The translations under genes were made by a program, and so were the position numbers. Below are positions 1-10,500 of a stretch of DNA of 64,000 nt, in pieces (positions within the stretch are counted from its first letter, which is position 1; each line of letters begins with the position of its first letter). The stretch is taken from contig VDFB02187766.1 in the NCBI GenBank assembly GCA_007258455.2, positions 1 through 64,000 on the forward strand. Direction: 5' to 3'. Under the pieces are notes generated by a model. The model was not told the origin of the DNA, ran no database searches, and saw only the letters and a list, made by a program, of their open reading frames with translations. Source of the stretch: Sequoia sempervirens. Its lineage: Eukaryota > Streptophyta > Pinopsida > Cupressales > Cupressaceae.

Positions 1-974
1 TTTTTGTATTATCTTTAGAAATTCTTCTAATTTAAAGCAATTTCTCACAAATGAGGTGTAGTAATTCCTTTAAAGTGAGGGGCATACAATACAATAAATC
101 ATTTCCATTCTTTTTTCTTTGCATAGCTTTTTTGTTTATATGATGTGTTCATTACTTTATGGATGACATTGGGTGTGATTTCCTTCATAAGTGTGATCTT
201 TCTTAGCATATTATATTCCTCTTGGTGGTTTGATGCGACACACTACATCCCCTAAGTTGTGGATTTACTATCCTTTGATTGGTCCTCTCTTGGAGACATT
301 AGACACAATGTGCCCTAAGTGATTGAGCTTGCATAAACTAAACAAGACTCCTTTGAACAGTATTTCATATTACATTTTTGCATATTTCGTTTTCATTCGG
401 CCACCTTGCATAACATAACTTGCATGCCTATGGTGTTGTCTTACTTGTTTGTCCACCTTGCATAACACAACTTTCATGCCTGTGGTGACATCCTATTTTT
501 TTCATGAGTTCTAAGGATACAAAGTTTTGCTTGTCTCATGAAGTTTAAACCGACATTTACATTTCCTTTTTGTGGTGCCTTGTTAAAGTTATCAGGAGGT
601 ATAAATTTGGCATGGTTTAGTGGGAAACCCAACTAGCGGCATGACTTTTCCTTGTAGAAACTTTTGTGTTTTTGAGTGCATGCCAACTAGCGAATGTATC
701 TCTTTTTTTTTTGGCCCTTCTCACCCCACAGATGATCTGAATTTTTTTTTTTGCCACATGTTGGATCGATGATCGAAGCTTCATTTTATTTCTCAACACT
801 TATGTGTTCCTTTGTTCTTATGTTTGGTTTGCCATGGGATCTTCATCCTGGGGTCTTGATCATCCCTCTTGTTTGTTATTATTCCATCTTTCTAATGTAA
901 GCACATTTTCACCCTTCTCTTTTTGATGTTCATGGCTACTTTAGTGTGACTCTGAAGCAAGTTATTCCTCTCTC
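1..974 (+). mobile_element. Internal 3' region of a family-2 LTR retrotransposon
   Basis: No credible coding frame. The stretch is the reverse-complement relative of 52941-54000. For example, the segment near 240-275 with ACACTACATCCCCTAAG recurs in reverse near 53668-53690, and the segment at 831-890 recurs in reverse near 53040-53095. It leads directly into a polypurine tract and an LTR, so it is read as the untranslated 3' internal part of a plus-strand LTR element whose 5' part lies outside the window. The lineage cannot be assigned from this part alone. Confidence 0.7.
401..504. repeat. Two-copy 52-bp tandem repeat
   Basis: Two units begin at 401 and 453, each starting CCACCTTGCATAAC and continuing with CATGCCT and TGTGGTG or TATGGTG. 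A single reverse copy of the unit is present near 53480-53530 in the other family-2 internal region, so the duplication arose in this copy or its lineage. Confidence 0.7.
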
Positions 975-990
975 TAAAGTGGGGGCTAAA
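975..990 (+). other. Polypurine tract before family-2 3' LTR
   Basis: The run TAAAGTGGGGGCTAAA lies directly before the TG that starts the LTR. The minus-strand copy has the equivalent AAAGTGGTGGCTAAA at 52925-52940 before its own LTR. This is the expected priming site for plus-strand DNA synthesis. Confidence 0.75.
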
Positions 991-1433
991 TGAGTTGTAG
1001 AAAAATGGCCCCTTGTCATTTTCACGGCCTTTTAGGTCTTGTTTCATCATGTTTTACATGTTTTTTGTTAATTTTATATTGCAACATGGATTGCACATGC
1101 TTATTTTAGTATTAAAATGTAAATATTGAAGTCTTGAGAATGTGTTGTGAAGTGTTGTAAGACATTTCTACATTATTCTAGACTCCATTTAACACAATTC
1201 ACCTAAAAATAATCATTTGGCACATCAAAAAGTCCTATTTTCAAGTGTTTTTAAGTCTTGTAATCAAAATTCACACTTTTCTAGGCATTTCCCCCTTATT
1301 TACACCTTTCTAATGTCTTATTGGACCTCCTTATACACTCATATGATTTATTTAAGTGTATTTTTGAACAATACCCTAACACATAACACTAAATATCATT
1401 TAATTTACGACACTTAAACATGCCTCCAAGGTG

Positions 1434-1465
1434 GGACCCATTCACCATGGGTGGCAAATGAGTCC
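1434..1465. repeat. LTR dyad copy 1 (14-4-14)
   Basis: Left arm GGACCCATTCACCA, loop TGGG, right arm TGGCAAATGAGTCC; 11 of 14 positions pair. It lies 110 bp upstream of the LTR TATA box, in U3. Confidence 0.75.
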
Positions 1466-2130
1466 ACCTTGGCTCAAAATTCAAAATAATTTAAATTTCT
1501 TTCAGGATTTATTCAAATTTACACTTGATGTCGGCCTGTGATGATGTATTAACGGGTAGTACAACACATGAATTGTATAAATAAGCTAATTTCACCTCAT
1601 TTTAACATCTCCAAGAATCCAAGAACATATCTAAGAATTCATACAATTAATCTTTAAGTATTCAAGCACTCATTATAGCATTTCATCAATCATTTTACAA
1701 TAGATCATTAAGCAATTATTGAAGCATCTTGGAGTAGCCATTGACATTGATTCAAACTTGCATCTTCAAGGGTTTTGTGGTAAGTTGAAATACTTTTATG
1801 TTACTCATTTATCCTTTCCCTTGCATTTCAATTATCTTTATAGGGTTTGAGTACAAAAGTGGGGTTTAACTAAGGCAAACCCCTATTTGCTAACCCTCCA
1901 AATAATTTTCCCTTTTTGCATGTGTTGGTTTGTAGATTTAATAGGTCTAAAAGGTGTTGAATAGTGGAATAAATTAAACTAGGCTCTTCAAGTCATTTCA
2001 TCATCTTTTCATCCGTTTTGAATGATTTTTGTCTATTTTCTATAGAATTTGACTTCGGCAACCTGACATTCAGACTTTACCAAATCTAGTGTTGCAGAGT
2101 TGCTGACTGTATTTTCAGAAATTCAAGAGT

Positions 2131-2278
2131 GGACTGATTCACCACCCTTGGTGAATGAGTCCCACTTGAGATCAAAAATTAGGATTTTGTCAGATTTTGG
2201 ATCCTGACAGAAATAAACTTGTTTCTAACAATTTTCAACTGTAGGTGGACTGATTTGCCACCCTTGACAAATGAGTCC
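2131..2278. repeat. LTR dyad copies 2 and 3
   Basis: Copy 2 (2131-2162) has arms GGACTGATTCACCA and TGGTGAATGAGTCC with loop CCCT; 13 of 14 positions pair. Copy 3 (2247-2278) has arms GGACTGATTTGCCA and TGACAAATGAGTCC with the same loop; 12 of 14 pair. The two start 116 bp apart, downstream of the predicted transcription start of the LTR. Confidence 0.75.
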
Positions 2279-3720
2279 CATAGTGAATTTTTAGTAATTT
2301 TAATTTTCCTTCCAGACATCTGTAGCCCATGAAAAATTACGAGTTTTTTCAAACCATTTAACTCACCATTAAAGAGAAATTAAGAGTATTCTAAATTTAT
2401 TCAAACCATTATAAATTGGTTTCCAAAAAGTCAACATTTCTCATAACACTTCCAAATGAAATAAAGAGAATTTAAATTGCATTTCATATAATAATATCAT
2501 CAATGTAATGTATCAAAACATAAGTATTTCAATGACTTTCTCATATACATATATTCAATCCTCACTTGGAGGAATCAATTCTTCTAATAGAAACATCTTT
2601 TCTATGCTAAGTTATAAAACTTTATCCTCTCAAAATCAATGTTACATTAAATACTTTCAAAACATACTTCCATTTCAAGTTTCAACAAGAATGTCAAAAT
2701 GCATATACATTTACAATGGGCTTCACAAGCCAAATCTGAATGATACATAAGTACATCAATAGCAAATAATCTTGGAACCACCAACCGCCGTGACACCTTG
2801 GTCTTCTTGCGAGCTGGGGCCAAGAATGTGATTCAGGCGCCTTTTCCGCCCAACCACGAAGTCCATGACTTCCCCGGGTCCCTTCCTAACTCGAAGGAAT
2901 CCCCGGCCTTGCATAAAGGAGCCTAGCAACCCGAAACAGCAAAACAGGAGGGAACTCTCGATGCGTGCCTGATGCCTATATGCATTTCTAACATGAGAAA
3001 TAAACACATTTCTTGCAACAGGAGGTGGCAGAGACTCAAATAAATTTCTAGGCTTTTAAAACAAACAATCCATCTATTTCAATGGTACAGTGCTTGGCCA
3101 AGCAAAATAATACAAGTAAATGGTAGATTAGAAAAGGTAATACTACCGTCTCTGTTTGCCCACCTTCGGCACCCTGTCCCGGAAGTTATCATAGTGAAGT
3201 ATAAATAAATACTAAAGCAGAAACTTTATACATTTTCAAACATGTTACAATCATTCAATTATTTCTCAAAAGAATTTCAATTGTGAATTTCAGAACATCC
3301 TTTGTAATTCAGTTGTAAGATGTCATTTATTCTTTGGTAAGTATCCCTTTTGATTTGGATAAAGGCTCTGTTTTAAAGAAGAACATATATATATATATAT
3401 ATATCTTGATACTTTTCAGTGCACTAATAGAAAAGAAAAAGAACAGTGTTTTCTATTTTCCGTATGCATTTCTATTCTCAGGCTGACTGACAGTTTAATT
3501 CCTCATTTCAATACAGGTAATAATAATATACTGAAACAGTGCAATTTATTCAGAAATTCTGAGGTTTGAAAGATAATCTTTCATTCACATTTCATGTTGT
3601 ATTCCTTTACTTAGGATTATACTGCTTTAACGTATTCAAGGTGCTTTCCAGTTCACATGGTGTCTCAAAAACATTTCTGTTCTTGTTTCAAGTTTAACAA
3701 TTCTGAGATAATGGTGTATA

Positions 3721-3850
3721 ATTAACAGAGTTCATGCTACTTTTCTAGAAATGAGTTTCCTGCTTCAATTTGTATTTGGCACATAATTAACAGAGTTCAT
3801 ACTATTTTCTGGAAATGAGTTTCCTGCTTCAATTTGTATTTGGCACATAT
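3721..3850. repeat. 65-bp tandem duplication
   Basis: Two units of about 65 bp start at 3721 and 3786. Each runs from ATTAACAGAGTTCAT to TTTGTATTTGGCACATA with only a few differences. Confidence 0.8.
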
Positions 3851-3865
3851 GTGCTTGGGTATCTA

Positions 3866-3944
3866 TTTATATATGTATATATATCTAAGTATATATATAT
3901 ATATATGTATATGTATGTATGTGCAGTCATTTGTATATGTATAC

Positions 3945-3995
<51 letters not shown>
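3866..3995. repeat. Compound (TA)n / (TG)n microsatellite
   Basis: Alternating TA runs with GTATGTATG interruptions are followed by a pure TG run ending near 3995. A shorter (AT)n run is near 3387-3404. The reading frames crossing it are artefacts. Confidence 0.85.
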
Positions 3996-3997
<2 letters not shown>

Positions 3998-4141
3998 AAT
4001 TCATGTACAGCTGTGTATAATTCAAAGTAAGAAATTTTGGTTTTCGAATATGTTCAACGAATTCACTGGCCGTGCACACAGAATAGGGTATTTTACATGG
4101 TTTCCTTACTGGCATTGAGTGACTAAAAGGGCTCAGGAAAG

Positions 4142-4263
4142 CCCTTGCCCCTCCCATGGGGAGGGGGCGGGCTGTGAGGGGCTCGCGCCTCCTCCACAGG
4201 CCTCGGCCTGTGGAGGGCGCGAGCCTCCCACAATCCACGACCTTCCCATGGGGAGGGCAAGGG
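4142..4263. repeat. GC-rich long foldback (about 122 bp hairpin)
   Basis: An inner arm at 4180-4202 (GGCTCGCGCC then CTCCACAGGCC) pairs with 4205-4225 across a 2-base loop, with a 2-base bulge. Outer arms at 4142-4165 (CCCTTGCCCCTCCCATGGGG) and 4241-4263 (complementary to CCCTTGCCC) extend the pairing. GC content is far above the surrounding AT-rich DNA. Confidence 0.75.
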
Positions 4264-5570
4264 AATAATTCCCTTAGCAATTTCAAAACTCAGAAAAAAA
4301 TAAAGACATTTGCCCAGTATAAACTGCATTCGAATTTATCTCAAGACATTTTGATTTTATTCAGATAACATAATTTTTATGCAGACCAGATATGCAGACA
4401 TTTATTTGTAATTACACTTGAGATTATTTCAATAAAATGCAGACTTGCAACAGAACGAAAACCCTAACTCTAAAGAAAGAATGTGTGTTCTATAATTGCA
4501 ACACAGAGAAGTAGATTTCAAAATGAAATTGGAAGGATTTCTCAGTTGTTTGTACTCTTAAACAGAGAATAAAACATTTCCTTACTGCAGTTTTTAAAAT
4601 AAAATTAAAAGAAGGCATAGCAATGACGAGAACCTGGCAAAATTTGCTTCCAATGCAGACGTTCAACAATACCTTCTTCGCCTCTGTTCCAGAACTCCCC
4701 GAGATATTCCATCAAAGTCCTCTCTTTTCTTTCTTAAAGCCCTCTTCCTCTTTTTTGAGGATCATGCATAAAATTTCCAGATGACAGATGATATTCTCAT
4801 GCAATTTCTAAGGATTGCCACATGCCCTGTGAATTGTTGGTTTTAAGACAGAATTTCCAAGCCAATGTTCTCTCGGGCTGTTCATTCTTTATTCCTTTGG
4901 AAAATTAACCATATATATATTCCCTTTTTATGCAAGTCTATGATTTCATTTATGCAATATATTTACTCTTTTATTTATTTTTTTGTTTTATTTATAACTA
5001 AAATTTCATTTATGCAAAACAGATTTATATTTATATTTATTTTTTTATTTATTTTGTTTTTATTTTTAATTACATTTCTTTTAAAAACAGATTTATCCTT
5101 TTGTTGCACAAATATATAATGAGGAATAATTAAAATAGAATAAGCCATATTATCTTCATCATTTCTAAGGTTAATTAAACTGTAATTTAAATTTTCTATG
5201 CTATCATTTTCACGCAATCACATTGAAAAACAAACAAGACCTAATGCAGCTACATGCTTTAAGTGGTGTGTGCGTAATCGAGAGCTTCTCCTCTTTTACC
5301 CTGTCGGGAAGCTAACCTCCTTTTCCTCAATCACACTCTTGGCCTTCGATCTCCTTGGCCTTCGATCACCTGCCACTCAAATGCACTCAGGCGTGCAAAA
5401 ACGAAAGTGTATTAGTAACCATTGTAGAAACATAAATTTAAACAATAATTAATCAACGTTCCTATTTTACATAATGCATTCAAAATTCTTGAAAGAAAAC
5501 AATTATTTGTTTCTACATTCCCATACATCAAAACATTCGCGTATCATAATTCGTATATTAAATCTCATAA

Positions 5571-5690
5571 AGTCATGGTCAAACATTATCAAAATAAGTC
5601 ATGGTCAAAATAAGTCAATGGTCAAAATAAGTCATGATCAAAATAAGTCAATGGTCAAAATAAGTCATGGTCAAAATAAGTCAATGTATG
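5571..5690. repeat. 16-17 bp tandem array
   Basis: About seven units of the type GTCATGGTCAAAATAA or GTCAATGGTCAAAATAA, alternating 16 and 17 bases, lie just inside the right end of the 3.38-kb insertion. Confidence 0.85.
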
Positions 5691-6016
5691 AGATGTGACA
5701 ACATCTCAACAACATCAGTCTTAGTCCAGGTGCACTCAGATTTATCCCTGTTAGCACTGTTCTACATAGTTTCTTTAGTTTTCATGTTGTTTGAATATCA
5801 CAATGTGTTTTCAAACATTGCATAAATTATAGTTTTGCATTCATTTAGAATAGCTTTAATCAATCAAGTGCATTTAGTTAAGATCATTTAGGCATTACAT
5901 CACTCCAAACTTCATATTTGAATGAAATTTCTAGGTTTTTGGCCTCTTTATCTCTCCTTTTTCGGTGAAAAACATTAAAAGTGTTAGAGACACCTAGAGT
6001 GCCAAAAATATCCAAT

Positions 6017-6486
6017 TCAAGTATAACCCTTACCATAGGTCTCTTCAAGGTTGATATATTTATTAGTGACTTTAGTAGCATTGGATGAAGGTGGAATTGC
6101 TTGTGAAGAAGAAATAGGTCCATTTGTAGGAGGGACCTTAGGTCCTTTATTGATTTCAGGATGTAGGAATCCAAACATGTTAGGTGGAGATACCGTAGGA
6201 AGGTCTTGAGACTTCATGGATGGATAAATTATTTTGTTGGCTTCAAGGTTGTCAAAAAATTCATTAAAGAACTCATTCATGCTAGCATCATCTTCTCCTA
6301 TGATGTCTACATCATGAGGAGGACAATCATGAGGATTTGAAGGATAATGAGGAAGCTCAAGGTCATTAGGATCACAACCAAAGGTATAATTGGACATGTC
6401 AACTAAGGATTTCAAGGTTATCAACAACTTACTAAAGAAAAAATCCATGATAACAATGAACAAATATGCAAGAAATAGAGAATATG
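6017..6486 (-). pseudogene. Unrecognised acidic reading-frame fragment
   Basis: A reverse frame reads through about 150 residues, with an acidic middle (GEDDASMNEFFNEFFDNLEA) and a Pro/Ser-rich C-terminal part. Its apparent upstream start lies inside the family-1 LTR that begins at 6492, so the native N-terminus was cut by that insertion and should continue near 25289. No domain is recognised. It may be a retroelement gag remnant in minus orientation, since the adjacent 25821-28807 LTRs are also minus strand. Confidence 0.4.
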
Positions 6487-6491
6487 GAAAG
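6487..6491. other. Target-site duplication GAAAG, left
   Basis: GAAAG immediately precedes the 5' LTR and is repeated exactly at 25284-25288 after the 3' LTR, fixing the ends of the 18.8-kb element. Confidence 0.9.
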
Positions 6492-7539
6492 TGTAGACAT
6501 GTGAAATTAGCATCGTGCACTTAATTAATTCATATTCATTCAATCATCAAATAAATAAAATTCACATTCATCCATTCATCACGTAAATAAAATTCATTAA
6601 ATTTAGTCTCCTAAGGTTATCCATTTAAATTAAATAAATCGACTTTGTTTAATTTAAGTCTCACATCCCCCCTTTTAATTAAATAAACCAAACTTTATTT
6701 AATTAAATCCCAAATTCATATTTCATCCCTTTTGATTTAAATAAATCAAAGTATCTAAGTCCAAATGGGTCAAAATACCTAATCATCATCTAAGTTAATC
6801 CTATCTTGATTAATCTAATCAAATCACCCATCACATCCTCTAGCTTTTCCCACTTGCACCAATAAAGCATTTTAATTCATTTATTAAAATCATCATTTTC
6901 CCTCAACAAGGAATCTTTGGAAGAATATTCCTCAAGTTTGAATTTGAAAACAAGTTGACTTGTCCATTCCAACATGGCAATAAATTCCCTCACATGTCCC
7001 CCACTTGGCATTAAAGTCACTTTTTCTCCCTCCAACAAGCCAAATTTGAATTTGAAAAGGCCAACCAATCTCATTTATTGGCACATTGACCAAAACTTGC
7101 ACATTCCTCAACCATTCACAAGGTGACAAGTGGCTCCATATCATTGGCCAAATATTTATCCCACATTGCTCTCTTTTGGGCACTCTTAGCATTTGAGATT
7201 CTATAAGTAGAAGCTTCATTCTTCAACAAATCATCCAAAATCTTATGCAAAGTTACTATCTTCAATTGAGAACTGATTTTGTCCACTTCACTCCATCTTC
7301 AAGGCATTGTATCATTTGGGTTTTGTCACCGATTCAGAAAGGGTCACTTTGCACAAGTGACACCAATCCACTAAGGAATAGGTGTGAATCTTGTCTCTTT
7401 CATGCTTCTGAGTAGTTTCATTTTTGTCATCTTGTTTGAGAGGCATCATGCATTATTTAATAGGAGTATTTAGCAAATTTTTATGCACTAACCTTTTTCA
7501 TGAAGTTTAATAGGCTTGCAGATTTGAGAGATGCTCACA
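6492..7539 (+). mobile_element. Family-1 5' LTR (1048 bp)
   Basis: It starts TGTAGACATGTG and ends GATGCTCACA, with a GAAAG duplication to the left and a primer binding site to the right. It contains three AT-rich inverted repeats in a row (6623-6751). The other family-1 LTRs are at 22909, 24251 and 45666. Confidence 0.9.
6623..6751. repeat. Three serial AT-rich inverted repeats in family-1 LTR
   Basis: Dyads lie at about 6623-6658 (arms TTTAAATTAAATAAA and TTTGTTTAATTTAAG), 6673-6708 (arms TTTTAATTAAATAAA and TTTATTTAATTAAAT) and 6730-6751 (TTTTGATTTAAATAAATCAA, nearly palindromic). The same trio recurs at about 23006-23124, 24382-24511 and 45766-46013. Confidence 0.7.
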
Positions 7540-7541
7540 TG

Positions 7542-7558
7542 TGGCGCTAGAAGGAGGG
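7542..7558 (+). other. Primer binding site
   Basis: TGGCGCTAGAAGGAGGG lies two bases after the LTR end. Its TGGCGC start matches the type used by many plant Ty3/gypsy elements. The cognate tRNA is not asserted. Confidence 0.75.
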
Positions 7559-10500
7559 CTTGGACCTCCGTTGAGATTGCATTTGATTGAATACTTTAGG
7601 ACAAGTCAACTTTTCTTTTATTTTGCTAATATTGCATGAGTATTTAAAATGATATGCGAAATATCTTTACTGTTGGAAAAAAGAAAAGAAAAAAAGCTAA
7701 CTCATCCACTAGAATCCTAGATTCAAAGGCTAAAGACTATAGCTTTGTTCTTTATGTTTATGTAGCTAAGAGTATTCCTTTTTTTTTAATCTTATGGGTA
7801 CTAACTTGTTGGCTTCTATTTTTAGGAAGTCGAAATGTCATAGTTTTCAATATTAGTCGCTTTCATTCTTAATGTAGAATTTACCATAAAATTTTGCTTA
7901 TAAGAGAAGTTGCCAATGTTATGTTTGTATAATCATTATATGATCAGTTGTATGAGCATTGAGTTTTTGTGTGCAAGCTTAGTCAAATTTTGGCATCAGT
8001 TATATCCTTCATCCTTTCCTGTCAACCAATTATGGAGGTGTAAAACTTGCAGAACCCATTTTGTGCATATCCTGCATCATTGCAATCCATGAGACCATAT
8101 CACTTTGAGGCAATGTGTAATTATTTTTATGTGTAAAATAGATATGTCCATTAAATACTTTATTTATATATTTTCGTGGGTATAGTTGATACATCCTTTA
8201 TATATTTTAAGGATAAACTGCATACAGTACTAACCACTTAGTACCAGACCCATTACTTCATTGACATACTTCAGGGACTTTTGATAGCAAAATCTATCAG
8301 CCAACCCTCTCTGTTAATGCTGGCTTCTTTTCAATTGAAGAAACATATGTTATTTAGATTTTACTTACAAGATTTTACTATAATAGAGGAATTGTTTCTT
8401 TATGTCTATTATGATAGATAGAGATCCTGCGACACTTTTTCAACTAGATTATTTTTTACGCCTAGAACATGAAGATGCTTTCTTTTAAGAGCATGTCTCA
8501 TTCAGTGGGATTAACACAGTACAGTCAGGCTCTTCCCTACATTTCTTTGCAATGTTTTTATAATCTTGAGAATAGATTTGTCATTTTTCAATGTTCCATT
8601 AGGGATATACTTTGTCAGGCCAGGATTTTAATGGTATAGAAAAAAAAGGAAAAAAATAAAATAAAATTGTATTGAATCTAAAAAAAATTAAATTGTGTGA
8701 AAGTTTCTAGGAAGGAAGTTGGTAAAGATTGCGAGATTTGACATTATGCCTGCTAAGTACATTTGTTTTAAATTTTATACCTGCTGATCATGCTGGTTTG
8801 ATGAGTATTAATGTCAAAAAATTTGTGCGCACCTCTCCTTCTCTTTATCTTCCATATGTCGCTACATGCAACAACCATATTGTTGTCATACAAATTAACC
8901 ATTTAACTACCTATACAATAGTAGTTTATATGCTCCACATATATATGTTTGAGTTCAATACTTGTAGGCATCTCCTTTTGGATAGACTAGTAGATGTTGG
9001 AAAGAGTGGTGGAGCCATAACTTTACTTCTGTTGATTGCATTTACTTAAATGGTTTCTAAAGCCTCTCAAGTAAATCTTTTTATTCCACATAACCTGGAA
9101 TCATAGCAGCCATGAGATTACATTTATTTGAGAAGCTCCGTCAAACAATTTGCATAACTTGTCTGTGCTTGCACATTTTTTCAAGTAGGGCATGGTCATA
9201 CATGTAGAAATCGATACCACTATCAAGTAGATTCTCAGTCATTAAATCCTCATTATGCCCAACCAATACCTTGGCTCATAGATAATATACTCACAAAAAG
9301 TGGCAAAGCGATAGAAGTGGCGTTCCATGTGGTTGCACGTAGACAAAAGGCCTTTTTAGTAAATCCATCGACCCACATAACTTTGTCAAAATCAAAGATC
9401 TTCTCCATTAAATGATTGGCGTACTTTTTCCTCTAAATTTTTGTTATCTGTACATTTACAGTTGTTGACACTCACGTTGGTCCCTGCAGCTACTTGTAGG
9501 CATTGTAAGAAGTACTACTCAGAGGTCCTTTAGTAGTAATTTGTTAATTTCAATTAACCAATGGCGCAATACTTTATCTAGACATAATATTCTTTATTTA
9601 TATCAAATATTGGATTTGTTCGTAACTTTAAATGTTGTGTTACCCGATAAAGGAATCCCATTAGAAATCAAATCTTACAGGTAATTATTGATGCAAGATA
9701 GAGCTTTCCTTATTGCTCACAAAATTGGGTGCTTTCGAAGTTTATGTTATAAATTATCACATCATTTTAATTACTTTGAAATAGTCAACATTTGAGATTG
9801 GGAGGGTGCTTTTGAGAGATATATTCTTTATGGTTGATAAAATTTATATGCTTTCAAAGTTTATCACATCATTTTGATTATTATGATAGTCAACATTTGA
9901 GTTTAGAAGGGTGCTTTTGAAATATATATTCTTTATGGTTAATAAAATTTATGGACTTTCAACATTTATCACATCATTTTGATTATTTTGAAATAGTCAA
10001 CATTTGAGATTAGGATGATACTTTTTAAAGATTTATTCTTTATGGGTGATTTATTTGCTCAATACCTTTAGTGATGTGGATTATGATAAGGGAAGAAAGG
10101 GGTCTAACAATTGTGATATCTTTTCATTGAAATCAATATCCAAGCATGATTCACTTATAAATAATCATTTTTCTATCATAATCATCCAAATCTTTGTCCT
10201 TTCATTTGGGATCATATTATTGTTCGAATTTAATGATCCAAATGAGTTCAATATTTTGATTCTCATGAGTATCTTTTGTTTAATAGGAAAATGAGCAAGG
10301 GGTAAAGGAAGGAAAATCGAGGAGCATTTCGTCGCACAAGGAGCTTGCAAGAGATCTTCAAAGGAACTTGGAGATAAATTGAGCATCAAACTTGAAACTC
10401 AAAAGTTTTTTTAATGCTTGGAGATTCTGTCTTATGCCTTAATTTTTTGTTTTATGCTAACTCATTTGGTTTTGGGCTTTAAAAAACAAACATTTCAAAA

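Larger units (their letters stand above)
2321..5700. mobile_element. 3.38-kb TG...CA insertion, probably a long solo LTR
   Basis: The segment begins TGTAGCCC and ends GTGACA. It is flanked on both sides by the 5-bp duplication ACATC (2316-2320 and 5701-5705). Removing it and one duplication restores an alignable family-2 LTR. No LTR pair, primer binding site or coding frame was found inside, so a solo LTR is the simplest reading; orientation is undetermined. It holds several low-complexity blocks listed separately. A GC-richer patch at 2770-3000 gives an 83-residue reverse frame that I do not recognise. Confidence 0.7.
991..5902 (+). mobile_element. Family-2 3' LTR split by a later insertion
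   Basis: The LTR starts TGAGTTGTAGAAAAATGG and ends ATTACATCA. It is made of two pieces, 991-2320 and 5706-5902, about 1.53 kb in total. Both ends match the minus-strand LTRs at 25821-27295 and 27299-28807, and the inner ends of the two pieces line up with continuous sequence in those LTRs (CCTTCCAG then ATCAACA). A TATA box (TATAAATA) is at 1575-1582. The LTR carries three dyads (1434-1465, 2131-2162 and 2247-2278). The 2321-5700 interval is a separate element. Confidence 0.8.

Noticed and set aside
3927..4368. Overlapping frames on both strands
   Set aside because: They lie across the microsatellite and the GC-rich foldback; the inverted repeat makes both strands open.
5571..5690. CRISPR-like array
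   Set aside because: Repeats are 16-17 bp and contiguous without spacers; this is a simple tandem repeat in a plant genome.
6932..7219. 95-residue reverse frame in the 5' LTR (related frame at 24620-24964)
   Set aside because: Inside LTRs, disrupted between copies, no domain.
9180..9400. Possible copia RNase H remnant in the leader
   Set aside because: Fragments such as IDNILTKSG look vaguely similar, but conserved TKHID-type motifs and order are missing.
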